DNA from: an uncultured Porphyromonadaceae bacterium
Lineage (GTDB): Bacteria > Bacteroidota > Bacteroidia > Bacteroidales > Muribaculaceae
NCBI GenBank assembly: GCA_937901905.1
Contig: CALDIF010000033.1
Location: 12,922-76,921 of the forward strand
DNA length: 64,000 nt
Direction of reading: 5' to 3'
Position 1 is the stretch's first letter. Every line of letters begins with the position of its first letter. Both the position numbers and the translations under genes were made by a program. Shown here one piece after another: positions 52,930-62,379 of the stretch. The notes below the pieces were generated by a model. The model worked only from the letters and a program-made list of their open reading frames with translations. It was not told the origin of the DNA and did no database searches.

Positions 52930-54889
52930 CTTCAATAATCAGGTTGTCAATGATAAAATTCTGTCGTTCCATCGTGTTCTTACCCATATAGAACGACAAG
53001 AGGTCTGCCACGGTGTCCTCCTTGCGCAACGTGACACGGTCGAGCCTCATATCCGGACCTATAAAATCGACAAACTCTTCAGGGGAGATTTCGCCGAGAC
53101 CTTTGAAACGCGTTATTGCAGCATCGTCACCGAAGCGGTTAATCGCGTCAATACGCTCCTTGTCACTGTAACAGTACACGATGTCCCCCGCTGTACGTTC
53201 GCCCGCCTTGTGAGTTCCTGTTTTCTTGCGTTTGGCAGCCTTGCGGTTAACCACGCGGAACAGTGGTGTCTGTAAAATGTACAAGTGACCCGTTTTTATC
53301 AATTCAGGGCAGTATTGCAAGAAGTAGGTGAGCATCAGTAACCTGATGTGCATGCCGTCATCATCGGCATCAGTGGCGACAATAACACGATTGTAGCGCA
53401 GTCCGTCGATACCGTCGGTGATGTTGAGAGCCGCCTGCAACAAGCCGAACTCCTCGTTAGCATACACCTTTTTCGCGTCCAGTCCGTAGGTGTTGAGCGG
53501 TTTGCCGCGCAAGGAAAACACGGCTTGAGTCTCGACATCACGCACCTTGGTAATCGAGCCGCTCGCACTCAAGCCCTCGGTGATGAATATTGAGGTCTCG
53601 TCACGGCGATCTTTGCCCTTGGGGGTGCGCACATCATTGAAGTGGACTCTGCAATCACGCAACTTGTCGTTGTATAAAGCCGTCTTTTTGGCACGCTCGC
53701 GCATCTGCTTGGTCACGCCTGCCATCGCCTTGCGATTACGCTCGTTATCTTGAATGTGCTTCAGCAACACCTCGGCAGTATCGGGAGTCTTGTGCAGGTA
53801 GTCGTCAAGTTGCTTCTTGATGAAGTCGTTGATAAACTTATATATGGTGGGACCGCCGGCGGCCATCTCGGTACTGCCGAGTTTGATCTTGGTTTGACTC
53901 TCAAACACGGGTTCCTCGACCTTAATCAAGATGGCGGCGACTATACCGCCACGAATATCGCTATACTCGAAGTTTTTCCCGTAAAAATCCCTTATGGTAC
54001 GCGACAATGCCTCACGAAATGCACTCTGGTGGGTACCGCCCTGCGTGGTGTGCTGACCGTTGACAAACGAGTAGAACTCCTCGCCGATTTGCATCGCATG
54101 GGTGATAACAACTTCAATGTCATCGCCGCGAAAGTGCATCAACGGATATAGCGGTTCACTCGTCATCACGTCCTTGAGGAGGTCACTGAGTCCGCCTCGA
54201 GAGTGGTAACGCTTGCCGTTATAAACGAGTGTCAGACCGGTATTGAGATAACTGTAATTTTTCACCATGCGCTCGACAATCTCGTCATGATACTCATATC
54301 CCTTAAAGATTGTCGCGTCGGGCGTGAACTGCACCAATGTGCCGTTGGCCTCGCCCGGCTCGGCGGGTACTATACCGGTTTCCCGCTCAACAATGCCCTC
54401 GTGATACAGGACGCTTGAGCACAGTCCGTCGCGCACACTGCGGATATAGAAACGTGTTGACAACGCGTTCACCGCCTTAATGCCAACACCGTTGAGACCC
54501 ACCGAACGTTTGTATACGCTCGTGTCGTACTTACCGCCGGTGTTCATCTTGCTTGACGCGTCGCGCACGCTCGCCAACGGTATACCGCTACCATAGTCGC
54601 GCACCGTCACAGTGCCGTCTTCAATGGTGATTTCAATTACCGGTTTGGCATAACCGCGATTAAACTCGTCTACGCTATTGTCAACGACTTCTTTAATGAG
54701 CACGTAAATACCGTCGTCACTTTGGGCTCCGTCACCGAGTTTGCCTATGTACATACCCGGGCGCAGACGGATGTGCTCACGGGGTGTCAATGTAGTCAAC
54801 TCGTCATAACCGCCGTGATCACCCATTACCGTTCCCACAACAGGTTCTTCCACCGTCGATTGCTCCATAATAGTGTCCTTCTCTGCCAT
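52904..54889 (-). CDS. parE: DNA topoisomerase IV subunit B
   Basis: 661 residues from ATG 54889. The GHKL ATPase has EVVDNSVDEF, GSGIPLA and GLNGVGIKAVNALS; the transducer follows; the TOPRIM domain has FITEGLSASGSI and VIVATDADDDGMHIRLLML. The canonical EGDSAGGS is EGLSASGS here; the catalytic Glu and the DxD are kept. Decatenates daughter chromosomes with ParC, which is not in the window. Promoter at 54908-54938. First gene of parE-coaD-cotH. Confidence 0.95.
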   Translation of the reverse strand: MAEKDTIMEQSTVEEPVVGTVMGDHGGYDELTTLTPREHIRLRPGMYIGKLGDGAQSDDGIYVLIKEVVDNSVDEFNRGYAKPVIEITIEDGTVTVRDYGSGIPLASVRDASSKMNTGGKYDTSVYKRSVGLNGVGIKAVNALSTRFYIRSVRDGLCSSVLYHEGIVERETGIVPAEPGEANGTLVQFTPDATIFKGYEYHDEIVERMVKNYSYLNTGLTLVYNGKRYHSRGGLSDLLKDVMTSEPLYPLMHFRGDDIEVVITHAMQIGEEFYSFVNGQHTTQGGTHQSAFREALSRTIRDFYGKNFEYSDIRGGIVAAILIKVEEPVFESQTKIKLGSTEMAAGGPTIYKFINDFIKKQLDDYLHKTPDTAEVLLKHIQDNERNRKAMAGVTKQMRERAKKTALYNDKLRDCRVHFNDVRTPKGKDRRDETSIFITEGLSASGSITKVRDVETQAVFSLRGKPLNTYGLDAKKVYANEEFGLLQAALNITDGIDGLRYNRVIVATDADDDGMHIRLLMLTYFLQYCPELIKTGHLYILQTPLFRVVNRKAAKRKKTGTHKAGERTAGDIVYCYSDKERIDAINRFGDDAAITRFKGLGEISPEEFVDFIGPDMRLDRVTLRKEDTVADLLSFYMGKNTMERQNFIIDNLIIEDDEDITVH

Positions 54890-54907
54890 AGTATCAAAAA
54901 AACTTGA

Positions 54908-54938
54908 CAAAGTTAGCGATTTTTCTGCAATCGACAAA
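54908..54938 (-). promoter_or_regulatory. parE promoter (TTTG-N19-TAACTTTG)
   Basis: On the minus strand, TTTG (54935-54938), 19 bases, TAACTTTG (54908-54915); 18 bp before the ATG. Exact consensus. Confidence 0.82.
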
Positions 54939-55230
54939 ATCATCGGCTATAAGCACCTGAATCTGAACGTGAACGGCGCACACACCGTAGGCGAAAATGA
55001 TATTCACCCATCCTTCGGGAGCAGTCGGAGCGCAGCGTAACCTACGGACTGCTGACGACACCGCGCACTGTCTCCGGAGGAGGCTATATCTCATCACCGA
55101 TGCGTGTAGACGTAACTGTAAAAGACTTCTGTAAATCTCTGTAGGTTAATTCGTGAAATCAGCAGTCGTTTTTATATCCCGTTAAAACGGCATAAAGGAA
55201 AAACAGCACTTAATTCTTCATGGTGGTTAG
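54939..55230. other. Intergenic gap between parE and the sirtuin
   Basis: About 290 bases with no convincing gene. AGCAGTC (55020-55026) can pair with GACTGCT (55047-55053), and a small TCC-TTCG-GGA hairpin lies just before. A minus-strand frame at 54894-55097 has no homology signal. An undescribed RNA is possible but nothing supports it strongly. Confidence 0.4.
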
Positions 55231-55935
55231 TCAGCAAGATTGCTTGAGCATTTCGCGCAGGCGTGCCACGCCCTCGGTAGCGACAGTGGGAATAACTGTT
55301 ACTCGTGACGAAACCGCTGCCGGATGCGGATCGATGTAGAACACACGAGCGTCGGGTCGAACGTAGTGTAACAACGCCGCTGCCGGATAGACGACGAGCG
55401 ACGTACCTATTATAACAAGCACATCAGCCTGCTCGACAAGCGAAACGGCAGAAGCAAAATCAGGCACGTCCTCACCGAAAAAGACAATGTGAGGTCGCAC
55501 CGCATCGCCATATTCATCGCGAGTATCCATAGTGGTCACCAGACCTTTATCGGAGAGCGCATCGCATGGTAAAGTATAAATACGGTCGGGACAACGCACC
55601 GAACGAACTTTCATCAGTTCGCCATGCAGGTGTAACACGCGTGACGAGCCGGCACGCTCGTGCAGGTCATCGACGTTTTGTGTGATGATGTGCATGTCGT
55701 ACTCACTTTCCATCTCGGCGAGAGCGAGATGAGCGGCATTGGGCTTCACGTCACGCGACATCTTGGTGCGCATATTGCTGTAAAACTCATGAATGAGCGA
55801 TGGGTTGCGAGCATACCCCTCGGCACTTGCCACTTCCATGACGGGATAATTGTCCCACAAGCCACCCGCATCACGATAGGTTGGCATTCCACTCTCGGCA
55901 CTCACACCGGCTCCTGTACTCACTACAATCTTCAT
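55231..55935 (-). CDS. cobB: Sirtuin-family NAD-dependent protein deacylase
   Basis: 234 residues. NAD-binding signatures: STGAGVSAESGMPTYRDAGGLW near the start (in part), TQNVDDLHERAGS, catalytic His in LHLHGEL, FFGEDVP, and GTSLVVYPAAAL. It removes acyl groups from lysines using NAD+. The four-cysteine zinc site normally after the catalytic His is missing; only two isolated Cys (VRCPDRIY, LPCDAL) are there. A TAATTTTG -7-like element (55976-55983, minus) lies 40 bp upstream. It stands alone. Confidence 0.92.
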   Translation of the reverse strand: MKIVVSTGAGVSAESGMPTYRDAGGLWDNYPVMEVASAEGYARNPSLIHEFYSNMRTKMSRDVKPNAAHLALAEMESEYDMHIITQNVDDLHERAGSSRVLHLHGELMKVRSVRCPDRIYTLPCDALSDKGLVTTMDTRDEYGDAVRPHIVFFGEDVPDFASAVSLVEQADVLVIIGTSLVVYPAAALLHYVRPDARVFYIDPHPAAVSSRVTVIPTVATEGVARLREMLKQSC

Positions 55936-56242
55936 TGCTAAACAGTTTAATGGTTGATTAATCGTTGAAATTACACAAAATTACATAAAAAAGGGCACGC
56001 CCAACCCCGGTAAACATTTTTTAACAATAGCGGTTATTTTTGATATCAGGCAATATATATCCTTAGTTATCAGTCATTTAAAAAAATTTTTTGTGAAAAA
56101 TCCACCCTAAAAAACAAAAGAACGAAAACAAAAAAGAATTTTTTTTAGCAAAAAACGCATCGCATATTAAAATTTTAATATAAATTTGCACCGTTTTTCG
56201 AAGAGAACAATATTGTTTTATTATTTTTAAAGGTTTTTTAAA
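55936..56242. other. AT-rich divergent gap upstream of the small lipoprotein
   Basis: 307 very AT-rich bases with long A and T runs. TAATTTTG (55976-55983, minus) and TAAATTTG (56181-56188, plus) are -7-like elements facing the sirtuin and the small lipoprotein. Neither has an exact -33 partner. The A-tracts could bend DNA and raise expression of the lipoprotein (inference). Confidence 0.5.
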
Positions 56243-56431
56243 ATGAAGAAGTTAGTTTTATTACTTGCTGTTGTTTTTGGTGTTTCTTTCGTTTCTTGCA
56301 CTGAGCAGGCTACTGAGGAGGCTACCGAGGCTGCCGAGGCTACCGAGGCTGTTGTTGAGACCGTTGACAGCACCGTTGCTGCAGCCGCTGACTCCGCTGC
56401 TGCTCTCATTGACAGCGTGAAGCACGAGTAA
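56243..56431 (+). CDS. Tiny Ala/Glu/Thr-rich lipoprotein
   Basis: 62 residues. The signal has a clean lipobox (VSFVSC, Cys 19-20 region). The mature part of about 43 residues is built almost only from Ala, Thr, Glu, Val, Asp and Ser (EEATEAAEATEAVVE), acidic and likely helical. No family recognised. An AT-rich promoter region before it and two hairpins after it suggest a well-expressed stand-alone unit, like an abundant envelope lipoprotein. Confidence 0.78.
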   Translation: MKKLVLLLAVVFGVSFVSCTEQATEEATEAAEATEAVVETVDSTVAAAADSAAALIDSVKHE

Positions 56432-56537
56432 TCTATCGATTCTCGCTTAACACTATTAAGACGACAGAAGAAGTTTGAAGTTGTTCCCCTCTTGGTGAGC
56501 CGAGCAACTTTATTCTTTCTCTTTTGCGAAAACATTA

Positions 56538-56572
56538 AGTGCCTGCCTCCGCGTAACGCGGCCGCAGGCACT
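56538..56572 (+). terminator. Hairpin after the small lipoprotein
   Basis: AGTGCCTGC (56538-56546) pairs with GCAGGCACT (56564-56572), with an inner CCGCG/CGCGG stem. Only a weak T-rich stretch follows. Confidence 0.6.
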
Positions 56573-56621
56573 GCTGTTTGTGTAAATTCATGTGAATTTG
56601 CGTCTATTATTGCCTATAAAC

Positions 56622-56658
56622 TTCAAGTCTCAAATGCTCATTGCATTTGAGACTTGAA
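56622..56658. terminator. Bidirectional terminator, 16-bp perfect stem
   Basis: TTCAAGTCTCAAATGC (56622-56637) and its exact complement (56643-56658) around a 5-nt loop, between the convergent small lipoprotein and MBL-hydrolase genes. Confidence 0.8.
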
Positions 56659-56668
56659 TAATAATTAC

Positions 56669-57631
56669 CTACTTCAACACAAACATGATGGAGGCATCAT
56701 AACGGGGCAGGGCATACACCTGCACATCGCGGTCGCGGTGCTCGGGAGCATCACTGCCGTCGCCCACCGTGACACCCAATGCCGTGAGCGCGCGCGTCAT
56801 CGCACCGACAGCAATGTCCGGGCGATTGTTGTCGGCACTCAAATGACACAACCACACGTGGCTCAGTTTGCTGTTATAGTGTGATGCCACGAAAGCCGCT
56901 GCCACTTCGTTGTCAAGATGCCCCTTGGGACCGCGCACACGATGCTTGAGATCCTCGGGATACAAACCCTCATCAAGCATCTTGAGGTCATAGTTGCTCT
57001 CTATCATCAAGTAGTTGGCATTGCTCATGTAATACTCGGCACGAGGTGTAATTTCACCCATGTCGGTGGCGACAACCAATGACCGACCGTCGTAATTTAT
57101 TTCAAACCCCATATTGTCACTGCCGTCGTGCGACGTGGTGAAAGCCGTTATCGTGAAGCCCGCCACCTCAAACGGGGTCTCAATATAAATGTGATGAACA
57201 TAGTCTTGAACGCGACGAGAGATGCGACTGCGACGCAGCAATCCGGCGATGAGTCGTCGTGTACAATAGATAGCGATGTGCTTGTTCTTGCGGACTATGG
57301 TGTAGACGTAGTGGACATGGTCACGGTGATCATGGGTGAGAATGATGCCACGCACCATCATTGGTGTGATGCCATGGCGCGCCAACTCTCGCCACACTTG
57401 TTCGGGGTCGATACCTGCATCGACGAGAATTCCGCCGTCCTCATTTCCCACATAGGCACAATTACCGCTACTGCCACTACCGAGTGAGATATAGTAGAGA
57501 GGACGACAATTTACTGTCGCTGCAGCCGACACGTCAGCCGGTGATGTCGGTTGCACGACAGGCACAGCGAAATCATCTTCACCGAAGTCAATCACGGCGC
57601 GACGCGGTTTATGTTCACCCCGGCTACTCAT
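56669..57631 (-). CDS. MBL-fold metallo-hydrolase (WalJ/YycJ-like)
   Basis: 320 residues from ATG 57631; the longer frame overlaps the upstream gene further. The metallo-beta-lactamase core has SLGSGSSGNCAYVG, the metal motif LTHDHRDHVH, TSHDGSDNMGF, VVATDMGEI, ESNYD and HVWLCHLSADNN. YycJ/WalJ-type enzymes are nucleases linked to DNA repair or cell wall control. The first 45 residues are a basic extension. It overlaps the RsmI-like gene by 8 bp, so they are co-transcribed. Confidence 0.9.
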   Translation of the reverse strand: MSSRGEHKPRRAVIDFGEDDFAVPVVQPTSPADVSAAATVNCRPLYYISLGSGSSGNCAYVGNEDGGILVDAGIDPEQVWRELARHGITPMMVRGIILTHDHRDHVHYVYTIVRKNKHIAIYCTRRLIAGLLRRSRISRRVQDYVHHIYIETPFEVAGFTITAFTTSHDGSDNMGFEINYDGRSLVVATDMGEITPRAEYYMSNANYLMIESNYDLKMLDEGLYPEDLKHRVRGPKGHLDNEVAAAFVASHYNSKLSHVWLCHLSADNNRPDIAVGAMTRALTALGVTVGDGSDAPEHRDRDVQVYALPRYDASIMFVLK

Positions 57632-58346
57632 ATAACAGGAATATAGTGGGTACGCGATTATAATCACTCGTTGTCGCCGACCATTGAGCGATTGTTCGTG
57701 TTATTATACTTTCGTTATCGCCCGTGATGTCGGCTGCCACACACAGTCGCATGTGACGCGGCACCTGTGATAACAGCGTGGCAAGAAGCGCATTATTGCG
57801 ATAAGGCGTCTCAATAAAAATCTGTGTTTGATGTTCTCTCACTACACGACCCACCATACGACCAATCGCTTCGCGACGAGCCGAATCGTCAATGGGGAGA
57901 TAGCCGAGAAAAGCGAACGACTGACCGTTGAACCCCGATGCCATCAGGCTTAGCAGTATGCTTGAGGGTCCCACTAACGGACGCACTGTCAACCCTTTGC
58001 GTTGGGCAATAGCAACGACATCGGCACCGGGATCGGCGATTGCCGGACATCCCGCCTCGCTGATCACCCCCATAGGAACACCGTGCTCGAGCGGGTCGAG
58101 GTAAGAGGTGATTTGTTCAGGTGCTGTGTGGGTGTTGAGGATATAAAAAGTGCAGGCGTCAATGTCGAAGTTGCGGTCACAACGCTTGAGAAACCTGCGA
58201 GCCGAACGCACATTCTCGACAATGAAGTGCCTCAACTGCGTGACGACAACAGCGTTACCTGCCGGCAACACCTTGTCGTGGCTCACGTCACTGAGTTCCA
58301 CTGGAATGAGATATAGCGCAACTTCGAGTTCCATCACATCGGGCAT
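57624..58346 (-). CDS. RsmI-like SAM-dependent methyltransferase (tetrapyrrole methylase fold)
   Basis: 240 residues. ALYLIPVEL replaces the usual LYVVPTPIG start; GVISEAGCPAIADPG is the central motif; GPSSILLSLMASGFNGQSFAFLGYLP and FIETPYRNNALL follow, all as in RsmI, which 2'-O-methylates C1402 of 16S rRNA. It is shorter than E. coli RsmI and may act on another target. Notably RsmH, which methylates the same base, is also in the window. The promoter (58357-58388) leaves almost no leader. Confidence 0.87.
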   Translation of the reverse strand: MPDVMELEVALYLIPVELSDVSHDKVLPAGNAVVVTQLRHFIVENVRSARRFLKRCDRNFDIDACTFYILNTHTAPEQITSYLDPLEHGVPMGVISEAGCPAIADPGADVVAIAQRKGLTVRPLVGPSSILLSLMASGFNGQSFAFLGYLPIDDSARREAIGRMVGRVVREHQTQIFIETPYRNNALLATLLSQVPRHMRLCVAADITGDNESIITRTIAQWSATTSDYNRVPTIFLLYE

Positions 58347-58356
58347 AATCGAAGTG

Positions 58357-58388
58357 CAAAGTTACTAAAACTAAAATTGCGGAGCAAA
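58357..58388 (-). promoter_or_regulatory. Promoter of the RsmI-like gene (TTTG-N20-TAACTTTG)
   Basis: On the minus strand, TTTG (58385-58388), 20 bases, TAACTTTG (58357-58364); the ATG is 10 bp after the -7, so the transcript would be nearly leaderless. Confidence 0.82.
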
Positions 58389-58482
58389 TTTAGTTTTAGC
58401 GCACAACAACAGCGTGCCACAAACGCGAGCGACATTGTTGAAAGGTCACCGGCCGGAAAGCACAAGCGGGCAAGCAGGTTTA

Positions 58483-61164
58483 TCACGCGAGCCTCACCTG
58501 CCCGTTCACGACGTGGAGGCGCGTGGGAATGCGCTCTTGAAGAGCAGCAACGTGACTGATGAGAACAACACGCTTACCACACATGTTGTGCAGTTGTTCG
58601 AGGGTGTTAATCACGTTTTCGAGAACATCGTCGCTCAAGGTCCCGAAACCCTCGTCTATGAATAGGGTGTCGGCGGTGAGATTGTCACTGCCCATGTGCG
58701 CCAGGGCAAGGGCGAGTGCCAGACTCACCATGAACGCCTCGCCCCCGCTCAAGTTAACAGTCGTGGTAGGCGTACCACCCATCTGCATATCTCTCATCAT
58801 GATGTTGAGCGAGTCCTCATCGTTGTACAACTCATAGTGGGCATCAAAACGTTGCAAATAGGCATTGGCTTGGTGCAGCAGGTCACCCAAGATGAGTCCG
58901 AGTGCGATATTGCGTAATTTCTTACCGTCGCTACCGCCGAATAACTCATCGAGTCGGGCAAATCGCGCCCGATGTTGAATGGATTGCTCCAAGTGAGCAT
59001 CGGCACGTTCGAGATGCTCGCGCAACTGCTTGTTGAATTCAATTTGAGTGTTCAAGGCTCCTATTGCCCGATTAAGTTCGGTTACTCGCCGCGTGATAGC
59101 CTCAATCTCGACACTAAGCGTGCTGATGTCGGCTTGCTCGTCAATGTTGACCGGACGTGTGAGTTCAAGGTCGCGATGTTGCTTGTCGATATTATCGCGC
59201 ATTCCGGCGGTCTTGTCCAACACACTTTGCAGCACCGACGTGAGTCGCGATATATCAGAAGCATCGCCGTTGACCCCGGCAACCGTTTCGCGCCAAGCGG
59301 GTCTCAACGATAATGCACGCTCTATCGTGACACGTGCTTGCTCGTGCTGTTGAAGCATGATGTTGAATGTCTGGAGCCGCTCACTATGACGGTGTTCACG
59401 CGTCAAAGCAGCCTGTCGCTTTTCGCGCAATTCTCCGATGTGCTTTTGTATCAATGTGGCACGCTCTTGCGCCTCGCTCAATCTTGACATCTGCCCTGCA
59501 ATGTTTTCTTCAAGCGCATCGAGGGTTGAGGGCAATGTACTCAAGTCGTTTCCGGTCAAACCGAGCGTGGTCGTCATCACGCTTATATTATCGCTCACGC
59601 TACCCGCTGCGGCACGTGCTTGACGCGTGTTTTTACCGGCACGCTCGGCGGCAGCGACGGCTTGTGCTGTGGCTTGAGCATTGACTTTGGCATCGGTCTG
59701 CGCCTCGCGCAGTGCACGCTCGGCATCATCGCGAGCACGCTCAAGTGGGCGTAAAGCCGATGTGAAATGTTCATTGGAGAGCACACGAGTAATCAGGTTT
59801 CCACACACGGGACATTCCTCACCCTCATGGACATGGTTGCGAACCTCGTTAACAGCGTCGTTAACCGAGAATTGCACATTTTCCAACGTTGTGCTCGCTA
59901 CAGTGAAAGCGTTGAGTGCAGTGGCAACCCTGCCGTCCAATAACGGCTGTTGCTGTTGCAGCGCGTCGAGTTTGAGTTGAACCTCTTGCTCGGCACGAGC
60001 ACAATCGTCCACAGCATGCACCCTCTCGGCGTACACGGCAAGTTGCTCACGCAAACGTCCTATCGTGGTAAGCCGGCTATCAAGTTGTTCTTGTTTCTCC
60101 TTGATTTCACCGACACGACACTCATCATAGTTTCCCATTGCCACCGCGATATCGGTTTCTATTGCCAAGCCGTCGTCTTTGGCTGCCCGAATATCGGCAT
60201 TGAGTGCCGATGTAATCTCTTCGGGGGACTTTACTCCGGGTATATAGTGTTGAAGTTGCGTGTAAAGAGCCTCATCGGCAGCCGTGAGCGCGAGGAAGGC
60301 ACGACGCACGTCGCTGTCAACAGTTTGCTGTAAGTCGGTTTCCATGCGAACCAGTCGCGCCCGACGCTCGAGCCATGTCAGGCGGACGGAGATTTGTTCA
60401 CGACGCGAGTTGAGTTCTTCGACCTCGGCAGTGACGGTTGCCAACTGCTTGCGCATCGAGGTTATCTCCTCATCACTCTTACACCGGGTGGCAATGCTGT
60501 CGCGGTTAACCCGCGCCTCGTCCACAGCGCGCTTGGCATCGGCATGAAGTTGATAAATGCGCCTACTCATTTGTTCAAATCGTTCGGTACGAGTCAGTCT
60601 CATGAGTATTGCGCTCTTTTCATCACCGGTACTGCGCAGGAAGCGTGTAAAATCGCCCTGCGCAAGCATCGTAGTGCGACAAAATTGAGTAAAATCCATG
60701 CCGGCAAGGCGCACTATACATTCATTCACGTTTTTGCCGGTGGCAACGATAGCACCGTTGATGTCACGCAGCACACGTTGCGGTTCATTAAGACCTTTAC
60801 TGCCCTTGACCTTGCGCGTCACCGACCACGACGAGACATAGGTAATGCCGTCGTTACCGACAAATTGCAGTTCGGCAAGTGCCTCACCGGCACCACGTCT
60901 GACCAAATGAAGCGGATTATACTGAGAGACATTTTGACCTATAGACTCTACAAAGATGCTTCCTTGACGCTCGGGCACACTCTTCAAGCGGGGAGTGTCG
61001 TTATATAGCGCGAGACAAATGGCATCAAAAACGGTCGACTTGCCCGCACCGGTATGCCCACAGATGAGCACGATGTGCTCACCCTTGACGGGTGGAGCGG
61101 TAAAGTCTATTGTCGCTCGTGTGATGGAAGCGATATTGACTATGGTTATCCGGTTGATAGTCAT
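58483..61164 (-). CDS. sbcC: Exonuclease SbcC (SMC-like ATPase subunit)
   Basis: 893 residues. Walker A CGHTGAGKSTVFDAICLALY at the N-terminus, two long coiled-coil arms, a zinc-hook CxxC at the apex (EECPVCGNL), the ABC signature NLSGGEAFMVSLALALAL and Walker B LFIDEGFGTL. With SbcD it opens hairpins and protein-blocked DNA ends. Its ATG shares one base with the sbcD stop (TGATG), so the two are coupled. Confidence 0.96.
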   Translation of the reverse strand: MTINRITIVNIASITRATIDFTAPPVKGEHIVLICGHTGAGKSTVFDAICLALYNDTPRLKSVPERQGSIFVESIGQNVSQYNPLHLVRRGAGEALAELQFVGNDGITYVSSWSVTRKVKGSKGLNEPQRVLRDINGAIVATGKNVNECIVRLAGMDFTQFCRTTMLAQGDFTRFLRSTGDEKSAILMRLTRTERFEQMSRRIYQLHADAKRAVDEARVNRDSIATRCKSDEEITSMRKQLATVTAEVEELNSRREQISVRLTWLERRARLVRMETDLQQTVDSDVRRAFLALTAADEALYTQLQHYIPGVKSPEEITSALNADIRAAKDDGLAIETDIAVAMGNYDECRVGEIKEKQEQLDSRLTTIGRLREQLAVYAERVHAVDDCARAEQEVQLKLDALQQQQPLLDGRVATALNAFTVASTTLENVQFSVNDAVNEVRNHVHEGEECPVCGNLITRVLSNEHFTSALRPLERARDDAERALREAQTDAKVNAQATAQAVAAAERAGKNTRQARAAAGSVSDNISVMTTTLGLTGNDLSTLPSTLDALEENIAGQMSRLSEAQERATLIQKHIGELREKRQAALTREHRHSERLQTFNIMLQQHEQARVTIERALSLRPAWRETVAGVNGDASDISRLTSVLQSVLDKTAGMRDNIDKQHRDLELTRPVNIDEQADISTLSVEIEAITRRVTELNRAIGALNTQIEFNKQLREHLERADAHLEQSIQHRARFARLDELFGGSDGKKLRNIALGLILGDLLHQANAYLQRFDAHYELYNDEDSLNIMMRDMQMGGTPTTTVNLSGGEAFMVSLALALALAHMGSDNLTADTLFIDEGFGTLSDDVLENVINTLEQLHNMCGKRVVLISHVAALQERIPTRLHVVNGQVRLA

Positions 61165-62315
61165 CAGTCCTCGTTGATAATATCATTAATGATGAGTCGC
61201 TCGTCATCGGTGAGGGGTTCGCGTCCGATACGGCGCAAATAACGTTCCATCACATCGACAATGTTGATGTCGGCTATCTCGTTCACCGTGAGTGCTTTCT
61301 CGCCGGTTGCCGTCAGTTTTACTTCGGTGCGGTTAACCTTGAATTCACAAAAACGCACACGTGGCAATGCAGTCTCGGGGTCGGTTGTGGCACCGGCAGT
61401 GTTCACTGCCTGTTCCTTGGCATCATGAGGCAAAACGCAGTGATCACCGTCAATGTTGAGCCGGACATAGCAGGTGGTGTCGGCAAGAAGCCGCATTTCA
61501 CCGAGCGCCACGTCTAACGATGAGGGTTTATCGGGCACGGTGAACAACGGTGTAGGCGGTGTTATCGGCACCTGTCGCTCCACGGGAGCGATGCCGTGTT
61601 GCTTGAGGGTAACGACGGCGACACTGTGGGTATAGGTCGCTTCATCAAAATGCACGGCAAGGGGCGAGCCGCTATAACGTGCTTTATTTTTCAGCGGCGA
61701 TTGTGGCGAATGTATGTGCCCGAGCGCGATATAATCCACAGCATCAACCACACCTTGAGGAATATTGATGAAATCCATTGCGACATCAGGCAAATTGTGA
61801 TGTCCGGCAGTGTCGACACCGACAACGGCTTGGTGAGCCATCAACACCACCGGTTTGCCGTCACCATTGACGGCAACGGCAGACTTCACCGCATCGTCCA
61901 TTACCCTACCTGCCAACGATGGAGTGACAAACGGCACCGGTACAATGAGTCCGCCGCCTGCCTCAATGGGCACACAGGACTCGGCAACCGTGGTCACAAC
62001 ATGCACGCCGGCAACTTGCCACAGTCCGGAGTACGCGCCCAAGCGCGAGGGACTGTCGTGATTACCCGCTATCACGACAATGACCATTGAGGGACAAGCA
62101 TTGCGAATTTTAAGCAAGCCATCAGCATACACACGCTGGGCGGCACTACTCGGCACTGAATTGTGGAACACATCACCACACACGAGTAATGCGTCGGGCT
62201 GTTCCTCGCGAGCGATGACAGCAATTTGACGCAACATCGCTTCGGCATCGCCACAACGGTCGTATCCGTAGAACGTCTGACCTATATGCCAATCGCCGGT
62301 GTGTATAAATTTCAT
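61164..62315 (-). CDS. sbcD: Exonuclease SbcD (Mre11-like nuclease subunit)
   Basis: 383 residues. Calcineurin-like phosphoesterase motifs: HTGDWHIGQTFYG, LLVCGDVFHNS, VIAGNHDSPSRL, LMAHQA and LGHIHSPQ hold the two Mn ions. A C-terminal capping region ends in DDERLIINDI. It forms the SbcCD complex with the product of the overlapping downstream gene and processes palindromes and DNA ends. Confidence 0.96.
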   Translation of the reverse strand: MKFIHTGDWHIGQTFYGYDRCGDAEAMLRQIAVIAREEQPDALLVCGDVFHNSVPSSAAQRVYADGLLKIRNACPSMVIVVIAGNHDSPSRLGAYSGLWQVAGVHVVTTVAESCVPIEAGGGLIVPVPFVTPSLAGRVMDDAVKSAVAVNGDGKPVVLMAHQAVVGVDTAGHHNLPDVAMDFINIPQGVVDAVDYIALGHIHSPQSPLKNKARYSGSPLAVHFDEATYTHSVAVVTLKQHGIAPVERQVPITPPTPLFTVPDKPSSLDVALGEMRLLADTTCYVRLNIDGDHCVLPHDAKEQAVNTAGATTDPETALPRVRFCEFKVNRTEVKLTATGEKALTVNEIADINIVDVMERYLRRIGREPLTDDERLIINDIINED

Positions 62316-62379
62316 AATTATCCTACAAGGTTGGGGGTAATGCGGTCATACAATCATGAAGTTATCGAACTATCCGAAG

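Noticed and set aside
54894..55097. 67-residue minus-strand frame upstream of parE
   Set aside because: It overlaps the parE promoter and has no recognisable domain.
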